Assembly (NCBI RefSeq): GCF_001640805.2
Contig: NC_066833.1
Coordinates: 8,442,564 to 8,506,563 of the forward strand
Length of the DNA stretch: 64,000 bases
DNA from: Lates calcarifer
Taxonomy: Eukaryota; Chordata; Actinopteri; Centropomidae
Direction of reading: 5' to 3'
Within the stretch, counting starts at the first letter, position 1; each line of letters opens with the position of its first letter. The notes under the pieces are model-generated. The model searched no databases and was not told the DNA's origin. It saw only the letters and a program-made list of their open reading frames with translations. The position numbers were made by a program, and so were the translations under genes. This document shows positions 24,480 through 33,850 of this stretch, piece after piece.

Positions 24480-24505
24480 CTCCAAGGACAAAGCAGAGGG
24501 GGCTG
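24480..24505 (-). other. Candidate micro-exon with strong splice sites
   Basis: On the minus strand a strong acceptor (pyrimidine-rich 'gtttttctttccacag') ends at 24506. It is followed by 26 bases and then an almost perfect donor (GAG then gtaagt) starting at 24479. The 26-base length is not a multiple of three, so inclusion would shift frame if coding. It sits at the edge of a conserved-looking block. With no neighbouring exons recognised, it may equally be a chance pair. I report it because both sites are close to consensus. Confidence 0.2.
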
Positions 24506-24690
24506 CTGTGGAAAGAAAAACGTCCATTTAAATTGCATTAGTTGCAGTAGGGACGGTAGGCAAGAGCAATATTTTCCATCCAAGTGGCTAAAGGAGTGTA
24601 ACAAATGTGTGTGGCGCAATTAAAATGCCACTCACAGGGTTTAATTGGTTCTAATTATTGTTGTGTGTCATGAGATCAGTTAGGGAAAAA
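24506..24690. other. Conserved-looking non-coding block
   Basis: Clustered AT cores in complex sequence: 'atttaaattgcattagttgc', 'gcgcaattaaaatgcc' and 'gtttaattggttctaattat'. No microsatellite or transposon match. Candidate regulatory element, by inference. Confidence 0.35.
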
Positions 24691-25105
24691 AATCTTCTCA
24701 GGGGTAGACAGCTCTGTTTCTGGCAAGTTGTGTCTTCTACGTTTGGTTTAAATTCTAAAATTACACAGTTAAAAGTGCTCCTGCTGCTGCATCTGTCAGG
24801 CCTGAGCACTGTATCTTCTATAGCATGCTGCTAACATAATGCTCTTTACCAAAGGGCTGTTACCTGCTCATTATGAAATAGATAAATAAACTCTGCTATA
24901 TGAATATGATGCAGTTTGAATGATTACAAATTTCATCAGTACTGCTCTGATTGTCTCTGTGTACGTGCAGTATTTACGAATGAATTTTAGAGCAATTTTG
25001 TGATTGTAAAGTGTGTACGATCTAAATACATCATTTGTGTTTCTTGTCAGAATGTAGACTAGTTTTAGTAGAGTTTTTAGCAAACCATTATGGTCTAATT
25101 GCTTC

Positions 25106-25145
25106 TTTAAAGGGGAACTCCACCATCAGGATCTGATTACAGGTC
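25106..25145 (+). repeat. Short repeat end ('aaaggggaactccacc' type)
   Basis: 'ttaaaggggaactccaccat' resembles the left end of a common fish interspersed repeat. A related end, 'ttaaagggacactccactga', occurs at 54502-54521. Confidence 0.45.
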
Positions 25146-25149
25146 TTGA

Positions 25150-25460
25150 TGAGCACTGCAGCGTATTGACAAAAAGAGGGAGCCCCTGCTATTTATCGGT
25201 ACAATCAGTCGCTGGCATCGACCTGCCTACAGTTTGTACTGTGCCTGCAGCTAAGCCTCTTCCTCCATGTGGAATGCCCTCTGGCAGCAATGAAACCCCA
25301 GTGCATGCTTCTAAAACACAGAGTTCAATGGAGTTTGACTCGCGGAGGCAAACTCCATTTTTCTGTGGTGAGCCTCTGTCCACTTCCTTAGGCGCTCCCC
25401 GGTGTCGGCACATTACCGCCAGCAATGATCCAGTCAAGCACCTGCTGATGAGCGCTGGGA
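25150..25460. other. Conserved-looking non-coding block
   Basis: Complex sequence with no repeats and slightly raised GC. Long frames are open on both strands (105 codons +, 82 codons -), which can happen by chance in such composition. The plus-strand peptide has no domain I recognise and no flanking splice-site pair. Regulatory rather than coding is my preferred reading. Confidence 0.3.
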
Positions 25461-26755
25461 AACAGAATTTTTTATTTGTTTAAAACCGCAGCCACCCTTC
25501 ATGAACACGACAAACGTCTGTGTTCCCCTGCACTTTCTGTGTAATCAATCAACCCCTCGCCTCCCTCCCCGGTCCTCTCCTCCTGCTCCCCCTTCACTCG
25601 TCACTACAACTTACCATTTCTTGGCAAAATATAGAGGAAAAATTTCATGGTTGGTGGCAGCATTGTGAAAATGTCACTCTGCGGGTTATAAATAAAGAAG
25701 TATGGGCTTGATTTTGGAGGCCATTTTTGACTGGGATTTGTGGCTGTATCTTGCTGCATTCTCACCTTTTTTTCTGATGTAGACATTTTTGGACTGGACT
25801 GTTTCCATAATCATAATCAGAAATGCCTTTTTTAAAAACGCACAGCTTTCTTATTCACTTGTACGCTTTCATACACACACGCCCATAACCCAAACACCTC
25901 CTGACTGCACCAATTTGTCTTTTACTTTCTGAGGCTATACACAGCGCTTTCAATCACACACTCAATCAATACAAGTTTTGACACAGTAATAAAACAAAAC
26001 AGGCCACTCTGGCGCCGTTCCTTCCCTCTGAAGCAGGAGTTCAAATATTTAGGTGAGGATTATATATTGCCCTGTGACAGTGGGAGGGAGAGGCTTGTTA
26101 AAAAAAAGTGAAATTTTTATGTAATCTTATAAATTCTCAGTTGGACTTCACAAAGGGAGCTGGTGACGTCATATCCTCTGGAGAACCTTCATACAAAAGC
26201 AAATGTCCACATCTACGTTCTCACCAGATGATGGATTTATGTAAAGACTCCTTCATGTGTGCACACTGTGGCAGAGGCATTCAAAGGAATCTGTAAATGG
26301 CCTAAAGGCATGTCGGGGTAGGATTTAGGCTGTTTGAAGAGCTTTGTATGGATGCTTACAGCGATATTACAGCATGTTTCAATGTCAGATGCAAAACCTG
26401 AAACAAACAAAGACCCACAAGGTGTAGCTTTGAGATAATCTGGAAATACTCTCAGATTTTCTAGATCAAACAGCTAGGAAGAAGTGAATGTGAAGTACAA
26501 CTGAAATGTACCAAGACAAATAATCAATCAGTTACTTTATTTCCCCCCAAAGGGCAGCAGGGAACTACAGGGTAAAAAGGAAAAGGAGTACACAAGTTTA
26601 CACAATTGAATAGAATATATAATACATCCTAAATTACTCTTATGTGCTTGAGTCATCAGGTATACACCATAAAACATGGAAATTAAGGTCCTGGAGTTCT
26701 CCTTGAAGCTCAGGTGGAGCACAAGTCAGTAGTGACAGAATGATCTGTCTAGACT
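25461..26755. other. Non-coding stretch, no gene seen
   Basis: Unique sequence. A possible decayed repeat edge lies at 26523-26580 ('cagttactttatttcccccc'). No coding signal. Confidence 0.5.
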
Positions 26756-26759
26756 TCTG

Positions 26760-27480
26760 CTTTTTGTAGTCAGTTGTCATCAGTTGAAAATAGTTTGTTT
26801 GGCATTATGCAAATAATATCCATTAGCATTCCAGTTAATGCACAGACAGAAACCAAACATTACAAATTTATCTCTTTTTAAAAAATAATTTGACCTTCAT
26901 TAGAAAGATGAAAGGAAAAGAGTGGAGAGCATTGGAGGATGACATGAAACAAACGTCCCCAGACAGACTCAAACTGGGAACTGCAGTTGTTTTCCCACCA
27001 GAGCAGAACATGGGTCACATAATTGACAGAGCATTTAGCAGTAAAAATATGCTATTTAATATCAGTTGGACTTCAAGTGTGTGGGTTATATAAAGAATTT
27101 CAGTCAGTCACTCTATTCCACACTAATCAGCCATGGCAGTAATATCCCACCAGATATAAATCGGAAATTATCAGCAATAGATTAGTCCATACCACTTTTT
27201 CATGGCTGTTATTCATGCCAATATAGAGAAATTGAATCTCTAAACACCATATCATTATGTTTCACGCGCCAGCCCCTATACTCAGCTACTTTATCTTGGT
27301 TATCAGGCCTCATCCGTATGCCTCGTTTCATCCCAGCTTGGACCTAGACACTGACAATACAATTAGCCCTGGTGGCAGAAGTACATTGATCTGCCAGCCA
27401 ACATTGTTCCAACACTGGCCCTCACCAGTGTCGCTTGGATTGGACAGGCAATTGGCAGATGTCTTGACTGGCCAGTAACA
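26760..27480. other. Long conserved-looking non-coding block
   Basis: About 700 bases free of simple repeats and transposon matches. Dense AT-core words include 'aataatatccattagcattc', 'cagttaatgcaca', 'gctatttaatatcag', 'cggaaattatcagcaatag' and 'gttattcatgccaat'. The second half (27320-27470) is more GC-balanced, with CCAGCCAACATTG and TTGGCAG words reminiscent of NFI/CCAAT half-sites. This is the longest such block in the window and the best enhancer candidate. Motif names are suggestions from consensus shape only. Confidence 0.4.
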
Positions 27481-28590
27481 GGCTAACAGGAAGTCTGGGA
27501 TGGATCACAGCCTGGTTGGTACAGAGTGTATGTGTGTGAGAGAAATGTGCTCACATATAGAGAGGCCTGAATGTAGGATTAGAGCAATTTATGAATTATG
27601 CAAATACACTGAAGTGAACAGACTTATTCTTGACAGAAATGGGAATGTCAGTATTTTTGTAGCTGTTAATATTTCAATATATGAATATGAGGCAAAACCT
27701 GCAAGCTATGGGGGAAAAAATGGCTGTTCAGCAATCCATCCATCCATCCGTCCTCTCTATTTCTTCATGCCCGATGTTTCATTTATTCCACCTCCAACTA
27801 ATTATTTCTTCCATTCTCTGCTGCTTTTTTGCTGTTAGCTGATGTCCACAGTCAGGATTGTGTCAGTGTTTCCCAAATGCATGTGGTTTTTACAAGAAGT
27901 CCACAGCGATTACAATCAAATATGCACGGCCCAGCTGGCTGGAGGCCCATGCTCATAACCTTCGCCCATAACCTCCAAATGACGGCCCTTAAACTGGACC
28001 ATAAACACAGCAGTATCGCCTCTTGGTATAACCCTGGTAAAGGCAAACAAATTACATACACATGTGCATACATAAAAAAACACTGGTCAGCGGTTGTGGA
28101 GGCTCAGGAGAAAACGCACGAATCGGAGCTTCAACGTGCAATTACATACAGGGGAAAAAGTGAGTGGGTCATCTTGATCTGGATGGACTGTGTCAGGTGT
28201 AACTGAAAGCTGGTGACAGGGTACAAATCCCATGGTCTAAAAACACAGCTCTTTCGACTCTCGCGGGGAGTATTCGTGGACATATCGCCTTTCATGACAC
28301 TTTTACAATGCAGCGATACAGATGTCTGGCTGGCAAAAGACGAACAGGAAGTCTGCAGGGAGGGCAGTTTAGACCAGACTCTTCACCCCTGACTTGTTGT
28401 GAGGAATCCAGTCAGTCTTATTGAAACCTCCTGAGGATTCAATAGATGTCAGATTATTCCCCGGTACTTTCATCTTTTGAAAATGTACAATAACTGAATT
28501 ATGTTCACTTATTACTCAATTACTTAATATACAACCAAACACAATTACCAACCTGTTCTCTAGAATGAATAAAACACTGATCAAGTCCCA
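27481..28590. other. Non-coding stretch, partly conserved-looking
   Basis: The stretch 27735-27751 is a short (CATC)n run. The stretch 27870-28080 is high-complexity (gattacaatcaaatatgcac) and may belong with the preceding block. The rest is unremarkable. The 112- and 125-codon plus-strand frames here have no recognisable content. Confidence 0.45.
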
Positions 28591-28599
28591 GCTTGTGTC

Positions 28600-28977
28600 C
28601 AGGTAGCATTACCCCACCCACAGCTCTCCTCTCCGGATCCACAGTTGAAGCAGTTTCTGCTGCCTTGATGGTACAACTCGATGGCCCTTCACCCTACCTA
28701 CGAACTCTTTGCACCTCAAGAGTTCGCACCTCGCTCACCACCCGTCTCTTTGGCATTCTTCCATTAGCTCAGCGTTCTTTGCTTTCTTCCTCTTGTCAGC
28801 TTTCTTGGAGAGTTCTAGAGAAATTACTTGTTTTGAGATCTCGGGGATCAGCACCATGTCTGATCTGACCCTAGTGCTCATCCAGCAGCAGCAGCAGATG
28901 AAAAAGGTCGACTTTCACTGAATAAAACACAACATCATTAACCTTGGTGGCACAGGTCGAGTTTGGTTCTCTCTTAG
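28600..28977 (+). repeat. Probable dispersed repeat abutting family A
   Basis: The stretch ending 'cagatgaaaaaggtcgactt', 'aataaaacacaacatcatta' and 'accttggtggcacaggtcga' leads directly into family A copy 4. A shorter relative of the 'agatgaaaaaggtc(g/a)ac ... cattaacc' segment occurs at 29490-29548, on the other side of copy 4. It resembles a repeat I associate with percomorph genomes. The 91-codon frame inside it is not a gene. Confidence 0.45.
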
Positions 28978-29280
28978 AGGATAACTCTGGTATTTTCTAA
29001 CCTTTTCAGGCCTTATTTTCCCATGTTTTGGGGGTAAATAGTACAGTACAGTAGGTGCAGTATTGTGCAAGGATGGTGTACCTGGCAACTGCAAACAGCT
29101 GCTGCAATGTAATCGTCCACGTCAAAGTCCGTCCACTAAAGTTCTTGTTTTGTGTCTGACAACATTTTTAGTTTAACCAGAAACATCACTATATATCACT
29201 ACCAGACTCCACTGACAAAAACAGGGACTCTACCGAGCAGAGGACTTGACTTTAGAATAGAAATATTCAGACCTTTTAGT
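28978..29280 (+). repeat. Dispersed repeat family A, copy 4
   Basis: It opens 'ggataactctggtattttct' and 'ggccttattttcccatgttt'. It includes 'gtccacgtcaaagtccgtcc' and 'atatatcactaccagactcc'. It lacks the segment between 'tgtctgacaacat' and 'tttagtttaacc' that copy 3 has, an internal deletion of roughly 60-70 bases. It is non-coding. Confidence 0.8.
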
Positions 29281-29489
29281 TCCAGACAATAAAAAGGGTT
29301 ATATAACAAAGAAATGAAGACACAGTTCTTTATGATCGATGATGCTCCAAGAACATTTTCTTTTGATACTGATATATTTGTCGCCTGCAAATGTATAACT
29401 CAGGTAACTAAGACACAAGTAGAATTATCTCCTGAGTCGTTGCCACTGGTTTGTGTTGTTGTCATGGTCACCCAGCGAGCAGCAGAGGC

Positions 29490-29548
29490 AAGATGAAAAA
29501 GGTCAACGTTCTCTGACTCAAACTGAAGTGCCATTAACCACCATAATT
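29490..29548 (+). repeat. Partial direct repeat of 28888-28945
   Basis: 'aagatgaaaaaggtcaacgt' and 'gtgccattaaccacc' parallel 'cagatgaaaaaggtcgactt' and 'atcattaacc' upstream. The two segments flank family A copy 4 in the same orientation. Confidence 0.4.
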
Positions 29549-30176
29549 TGGATGATACATGGTTATTTGTCTGTTAACATCATGTTTTCCTGGATTTCCC
29601 TTAAACCTACGTTAAAACATTACCAGGACTTGTTCATTTGCATGTACAAATTATAAAGTCGAGAGCAGTAATTAGTGAATCGTGGACCCAAACGTGTACA
29701 TAGTCTCTTTCCCCCGCGACACTTGTAGAGCTCCACAAAAATGTAATAAAATGTAATTTAAGTGGCCACATATTTCACTCGGTGGACCACAGTGAAACAC
29801 GGAAAATAACATAATTTTCCATCATATTACATTTCAAGTAAAACTCCAGAGAGAGAAAAGGCAGAATGAGGATGTAAACGGCTGCCAGGAAACAGACGAA
29901 CAGACTGCGGAGGGAAGAGAAGAAGAAAAGAGGACGTTCATAAATCAAAGTTGATGGGGGTGTGTAAGGAGGGATCCCCCCCCCTCCACCCACGCTGCCT
30001 CTGTCCCCTTATATTACTTTAATTGCAGTCGTTTAATAATTCTGAAACTATTTCGCCCTGAGCGTGCACTACCCATAAATCCCCACTTCTGTACACACGC
30101 TTGAGCTACACTTAACATTCCTCCATGCTACTTAATCTTTCATCTTTTCATCCATCCCTCTCTGCCTCCTGTCTCC
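29549..30176. other. Non-coding stretch
   Basis: It holds a C run at 29978-29985 and purine-rich GAAGA sequence near 29910-29930. No gene is seen. Confidence 0.5.
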
Positions 30177-30180
30177 CCCC

Positions 30181-30209
30181 TCCTCCTCCTCCTCCTCCTC
30201 CTCCTCCTC
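30181..30209. repeat. (TCC)n microsatellite
   Basis: About nine to ten TCC units, embedded in a 150-base pyrimidine-rich strand (30140-30300). The poly-proline frame it creates is an artefact. Confidence 0.95.
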
Positions 30210-30555
30210 ACCCCCCGCCCTGTCTCTGTCTGTCTCTCCTCCCTCTTTTATCCCCCCCTTTCAGTCCATCTCTCTCTCTCTGTGTTTCCCACCCTGTCTG
30301 CTCTGTCTTGAATTTTTTAATTATCAGTTGTATCAGCTCGTCCTCGGCCTGTTTGTTTTGTCTCCTCATGTCTCCCTCTCTAACCGGGAGTTACTGTATG
30401 TTGAGCATGTTTCTTGTCTCTCTGCTGGGGACGTTAGCTTTAACCTGGGGAGTTCCTCCCTCCTCCTGAACCACAAGCAGACGGCTGCCATGTTGTGAGC
30501 TGACGACACGAGATGCACTAAGTCTGTTACTGTTTGATTTTTGTTTTTTAACACA

Positions 30556-30715
30556 CAGTTTAATTAAGGCCTTTTCACAAACAGTGAAAATGTGACATAC
30601 TCACTCACAAATATCCAGGAGCTGAAGCTGCACCGCGGCCGGTTGTGGACATATTTTCAGGATGTTTGTGGGACAGTTTGAGGTCCTGTTGGAGACCAAG
30701 TACCAGGATCCTCTG
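30556..30715 (+). repeat. Family B repeat, arm 1 (inverted partner at 46.7 kb)
   Basis: It contains 'caggagctgaagctgcaccg', 'cggccggttgtgg', 'aggatgtttgtgggacagtt' and 'gagaccaagtaccaggatcc'. The reverse complement of 46672-46850 matches it in order with small differences ('gagctgaaactgcactg', 'gcggccggctgtgg'). No coding content. The repeat class is unknown. Confidence 0.75.
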
Positions 30716-31499
30716 AGCCAGAGGTGTTCTTTTTGCGTTTTTTTGTTTTTATTTAAGCGGCGTGACTGAATCAGATACACACTACCTGTGTGTGAGGGAC
30801 GGTGAAGTGCAGCTTTAACGTGTTAATGTGGGAATTCCAGCTCCATTAAGAAAATGAGTCGGGGCGCTGCTGCCTCGCTCCCCAGCATGTGACACTTCTG
30901 GAGGAAAGCCAAGCTGCTCTGTGATCAGCCGAACAACCCGACCAAACATGCATACATTACATGACATAGCTGCTCCATTAGGAAAACATGAACCTACAGA
31001 CGCAGCGCTGCCTAACAAGCAATTATACTGAGAGGAGGAGAGTGCAGATCACAGACACAAGTTTACGTATGTGTGTGAGTGTGTGGGAGCAGGAGTGTGA
31101 TGTTTGTGTTTCAGTGTGTGCCTATAGGCTACTGCTCTTCAATCAGACGATAGAAATCACACTGAGATCTTTGATAAGGAACAAGCTGTAAAGACAGGCT
31201 GAATCTCTGTCTGACACCAGCCAGACTCCAAACTGCACAACTGCACATTCAGCCCCCCCCCCCACCCCCCATACAGACAGTCTGAGTGTTTTCTCCATGG
31301 AAACGAGGCCTCACAGCAGATTTTTAACAAGGTCCACATTGTCTTTAATAAGGTGTAGCTTTTAAAAGCACGAGCCCAGGACAGACGGTGAGACGGTTTT
31401 TACAGGAGCCAGTTATTCATGGATCTGAATGAGCTCACTGCTCCACATTAGTATTCAAATTAAGAAACTGAGACGCAACAAAATCAAACAACAGAAAGG
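30716..31499. other. Non-coding stretch with a poly-C tract
   Basis: A C-rich run with one A interruption lies at 31252-31270. Otherwise unique sequence without exons or recognisable repeats. Confidence 0.5.
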
Positions 31500-31830
31500 T
31501 GAACTGATTCAGTCGTATCTCAGACTAGCTGTTGTTGCAACAGTTGCTAACATCGCTCTACAAACAGCGTAGCAACATGTCCACAGATAAACCTGAACAG
31601 TTCTCTGTGTCTGACTGACTTCATGTAAACTAATGAGACTGAGCTGCTATAAACAGGAACATTAGCAGAGAGTTCACTGCTGCTGATGTGAGGAGCAGCC
31701 ATCTTGGATTCTGATGTCGGGGTTGGTGGGGTTGCTCTGACTTCAGGAGGCGTTCAGGTTCAAACTCCTGACTGGGAACTCAGAAATTCCGACTTCAGAG
31801 TAGAACTTGAACACACCATTAGCTAACCTT
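31500..31830 (+). repeat. Probable old dispersed repeat
   Basis: The right part, 'gggaactcagaaattccgac' followed by 'ttcagagtagaacttgaaca', resembles a repeat I recall from teleost genomes that ends in 'gaacgcaccat'. Here it reads 'gaacacaccatt'. The left limit is guessed. From memory only. Confidence 0.35.
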
Positions 31831-33815
31831 GGTGCCTCTGCTGGGCGTTTTGAGGAATAGAAACCGTGATAACAGGCTTCAGAGGAACAGGAAGTTGTTG
31901 CACCGTCATGACAAAATGTTATTTTTGTGATTTTTCTACAGATTAAATAAATAAGACAATGTGAGCTTTAGCAGTGTAGATGTATGTTGCTGTTATGCTA
32001 AGCTAAGACAACCGACTGCTGGCTGCAGCTTCAGAGTGGCATCAGTATTCTCAAATATGATCTCAGTCTCAGCATGGTGTATTTGATTGTTTAATTATTC
32101 CTCTCAGTGAGAAAATGAAAACTGAAGCTTATATTCCACAGAGGGAGGAGCTGTATTTTACCACATTTAGCTTGTAATAATTTCCACAGGTGTGAGCTTT
32201 TTGTCTGGAGGACATTTTGATTTTTGTTCCACCAGGAAAAACACAGGTGGAAATAATGCAAATAATGATGGCTGGATCGCACTCGGCCGCTTCAGCTTCA
32301 GGAGTTAAAACCTGCTCTAACCCTATTAAAACAAGTCCACACGTCTGCTGTGAGGACGGCTCATTAAGTCATGGTAGGGTTATCTGTTTAAGGCTGAGTG
32401 TGTGAAGTCAGCTGTGACTTTCTACTGTCACACAGACTGTGTCGCAGCCGAGCAGCCGGCTGCAGCAGTAACAGGCTAACGGGCGCTGCACCAGGCAGAG
32501 GAGATATATTTTTATCTCCTGCATCAGTGGGAGTTCAGACTAAAGCGAGTTGATTTTGAACGTTCCCAGACCGATCAGCTGATAACGAAACAATGAGTCT
32601 GAATGAGGAAACTGTCGTCACGTTCCTCTCTGATGTTTGTGTGGAAACTCCCTTTAGTGGAGATGCAGTGAGGATATCTACTGTACAGCACACTCATTCA
32701 TTAGTCATTTCAGTGAGTGAAAATGAGACGAAGTGAAGGCAATCAGGAAACAAACTTTGATATAATGATGTGTGTTGTGTATTTGTGTGTGTGTGTGTGT
32801 GTGTGTACACCCACATGTGTGAGGCTGACTCATACACTGCTGCTGCAGTGACAGCCTCAGTGAGTAAACAAGCTCTTTAGCCCACAAACTGACCTAACTA
32901 ACCAAAACCTTACTTCCTCCTTCTTCCAAAATAGGCTCTATAAATAGAGACTGTGTCTGCCTTATTTTTGAAGGAAGGAAAAGAAGCAGCAGGACCACAC
33001 CTATTCTTTCTGTGGAAATGCAACCAGGAAAGAGTCTTTTAGAGGGAAAATCGTTGGGTTTTTATTTTCTGTCAGAGAAGGTCTGTTCAGATGAAGAGAG
33101 AGTGAAAACAAAGAAAAAAGAACTTTTCTTTTGTCTGTCCATCTTGGCTCTCAGAGCCCAGTGTCGCTGACGTCTGTTAAAAAACCTCCTCCTCCTCTGA
33201 CTGTGAGGAAAAGCACCCGGGGGCCTGCAGAGCCATTTATTGTAAATGTGTGGTGCTTGCATTAGGCCTTCACCTGTGGGGGGAGAAGTGTCAAGAACTG
33301 ATGAATAAGTCAAAGTACTCTTTACTTGAAGCCGTCCTTCTGCACCTCTGTGTGGTGCAGTGCATTTAGTTCACATCTTGAACTAAATACACCTCTTCCA
33401 TTATTCTCTCAAGTAGGAGAGATGAAAAGAAAAGAAAAATGGACACGGGAGCAGGATGGAGCTGCGAACACCCGCTTTTTCACCGCACTCAAGTATTCAT
33501 TCATCGGAAGTGGAGGTAAAATGGCTGCTCCATTCAACACCTGCACCCAGCGCTCTTTGTCGTCCGTATTTTTCACACTTTTTGCCAGAGAGTTCTCCAT
33601 TAAAGTCTCCTCCTGGAAGGTTTTCTTTTTTTTGCTGTCCATCTGCAACACATCTTCCCTCTTCCTCCTGGTGAGGTCCTGTTATTACACAGCTGCAGAT
33701 ACAGTGCTGGAGGGCAGAAATCAGTCTGATGCAAACAGAAAGCCTTCATGCTCCATGTTGACATAAATTAAGGCTGATTTTTGTGAAGATGCTGAGTCAC
33801 CAAGATCAGGACTCT
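31831..33815. other. Non-coding stretch with a (TG)n tract
   Basis: A TG microsatellite lies at about 32785-32806. A 146-codon plus-strand frame (33326-33766) and a counter-strand 80-codon frame overlap. Neither shows a domain or splice context. No gene is called. Confidence 0.5.
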
Positions 33816-33817
33816 GG

Positions 33818-33850
33818 TAGCTAGGTGTACCTAATAAACTGAACAGCCTG
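33818..33850 (+). mobile_element. Solo Tc1-type terminal repeat fragment
   Basis: 'gctaggtgtacctaataaac' followed by 'tga' resembles the end of the Tc1-like element found at 42.7-43.6 kb, where the inverted form 'ttattaggtacacc' occurs. No transposase sequence adjoins it. A relic terminal repeat, or a coincidental match of about 16 bases. Confidence 0.45.

Noticed and set aside
27735..27751. (CATC)n run as the tail of a second Rex3-like retrotransposon
   Set aside because: The sequence beside it shows none of the retrotransposon C-terminal motifs seen at 52.7-53.3 kb. A simple repeat is sufficient.
28215..28250. tRNA-like B box ('ggtacaaatcccatgg')
   Set aside because: There is no A box at the right distance, no acceptor-stem pairing and no SINE body downstream.
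30125..30469. 114-codon frame with a poly-proline stretch
   Set aside because: The proline run is the (TCC)n/C-rich microsatellite read in frame, so it is low-complexity and not a protein.
33326..33766. 146-codon plus-strand frame with a hydrophobic Phe/Ser-rich middle
   Set aside because: The hydrophobic run comes from a pyrimidine-rich strand. An opposite-strand frame overlaps it, and no splice sites or homology support translation.
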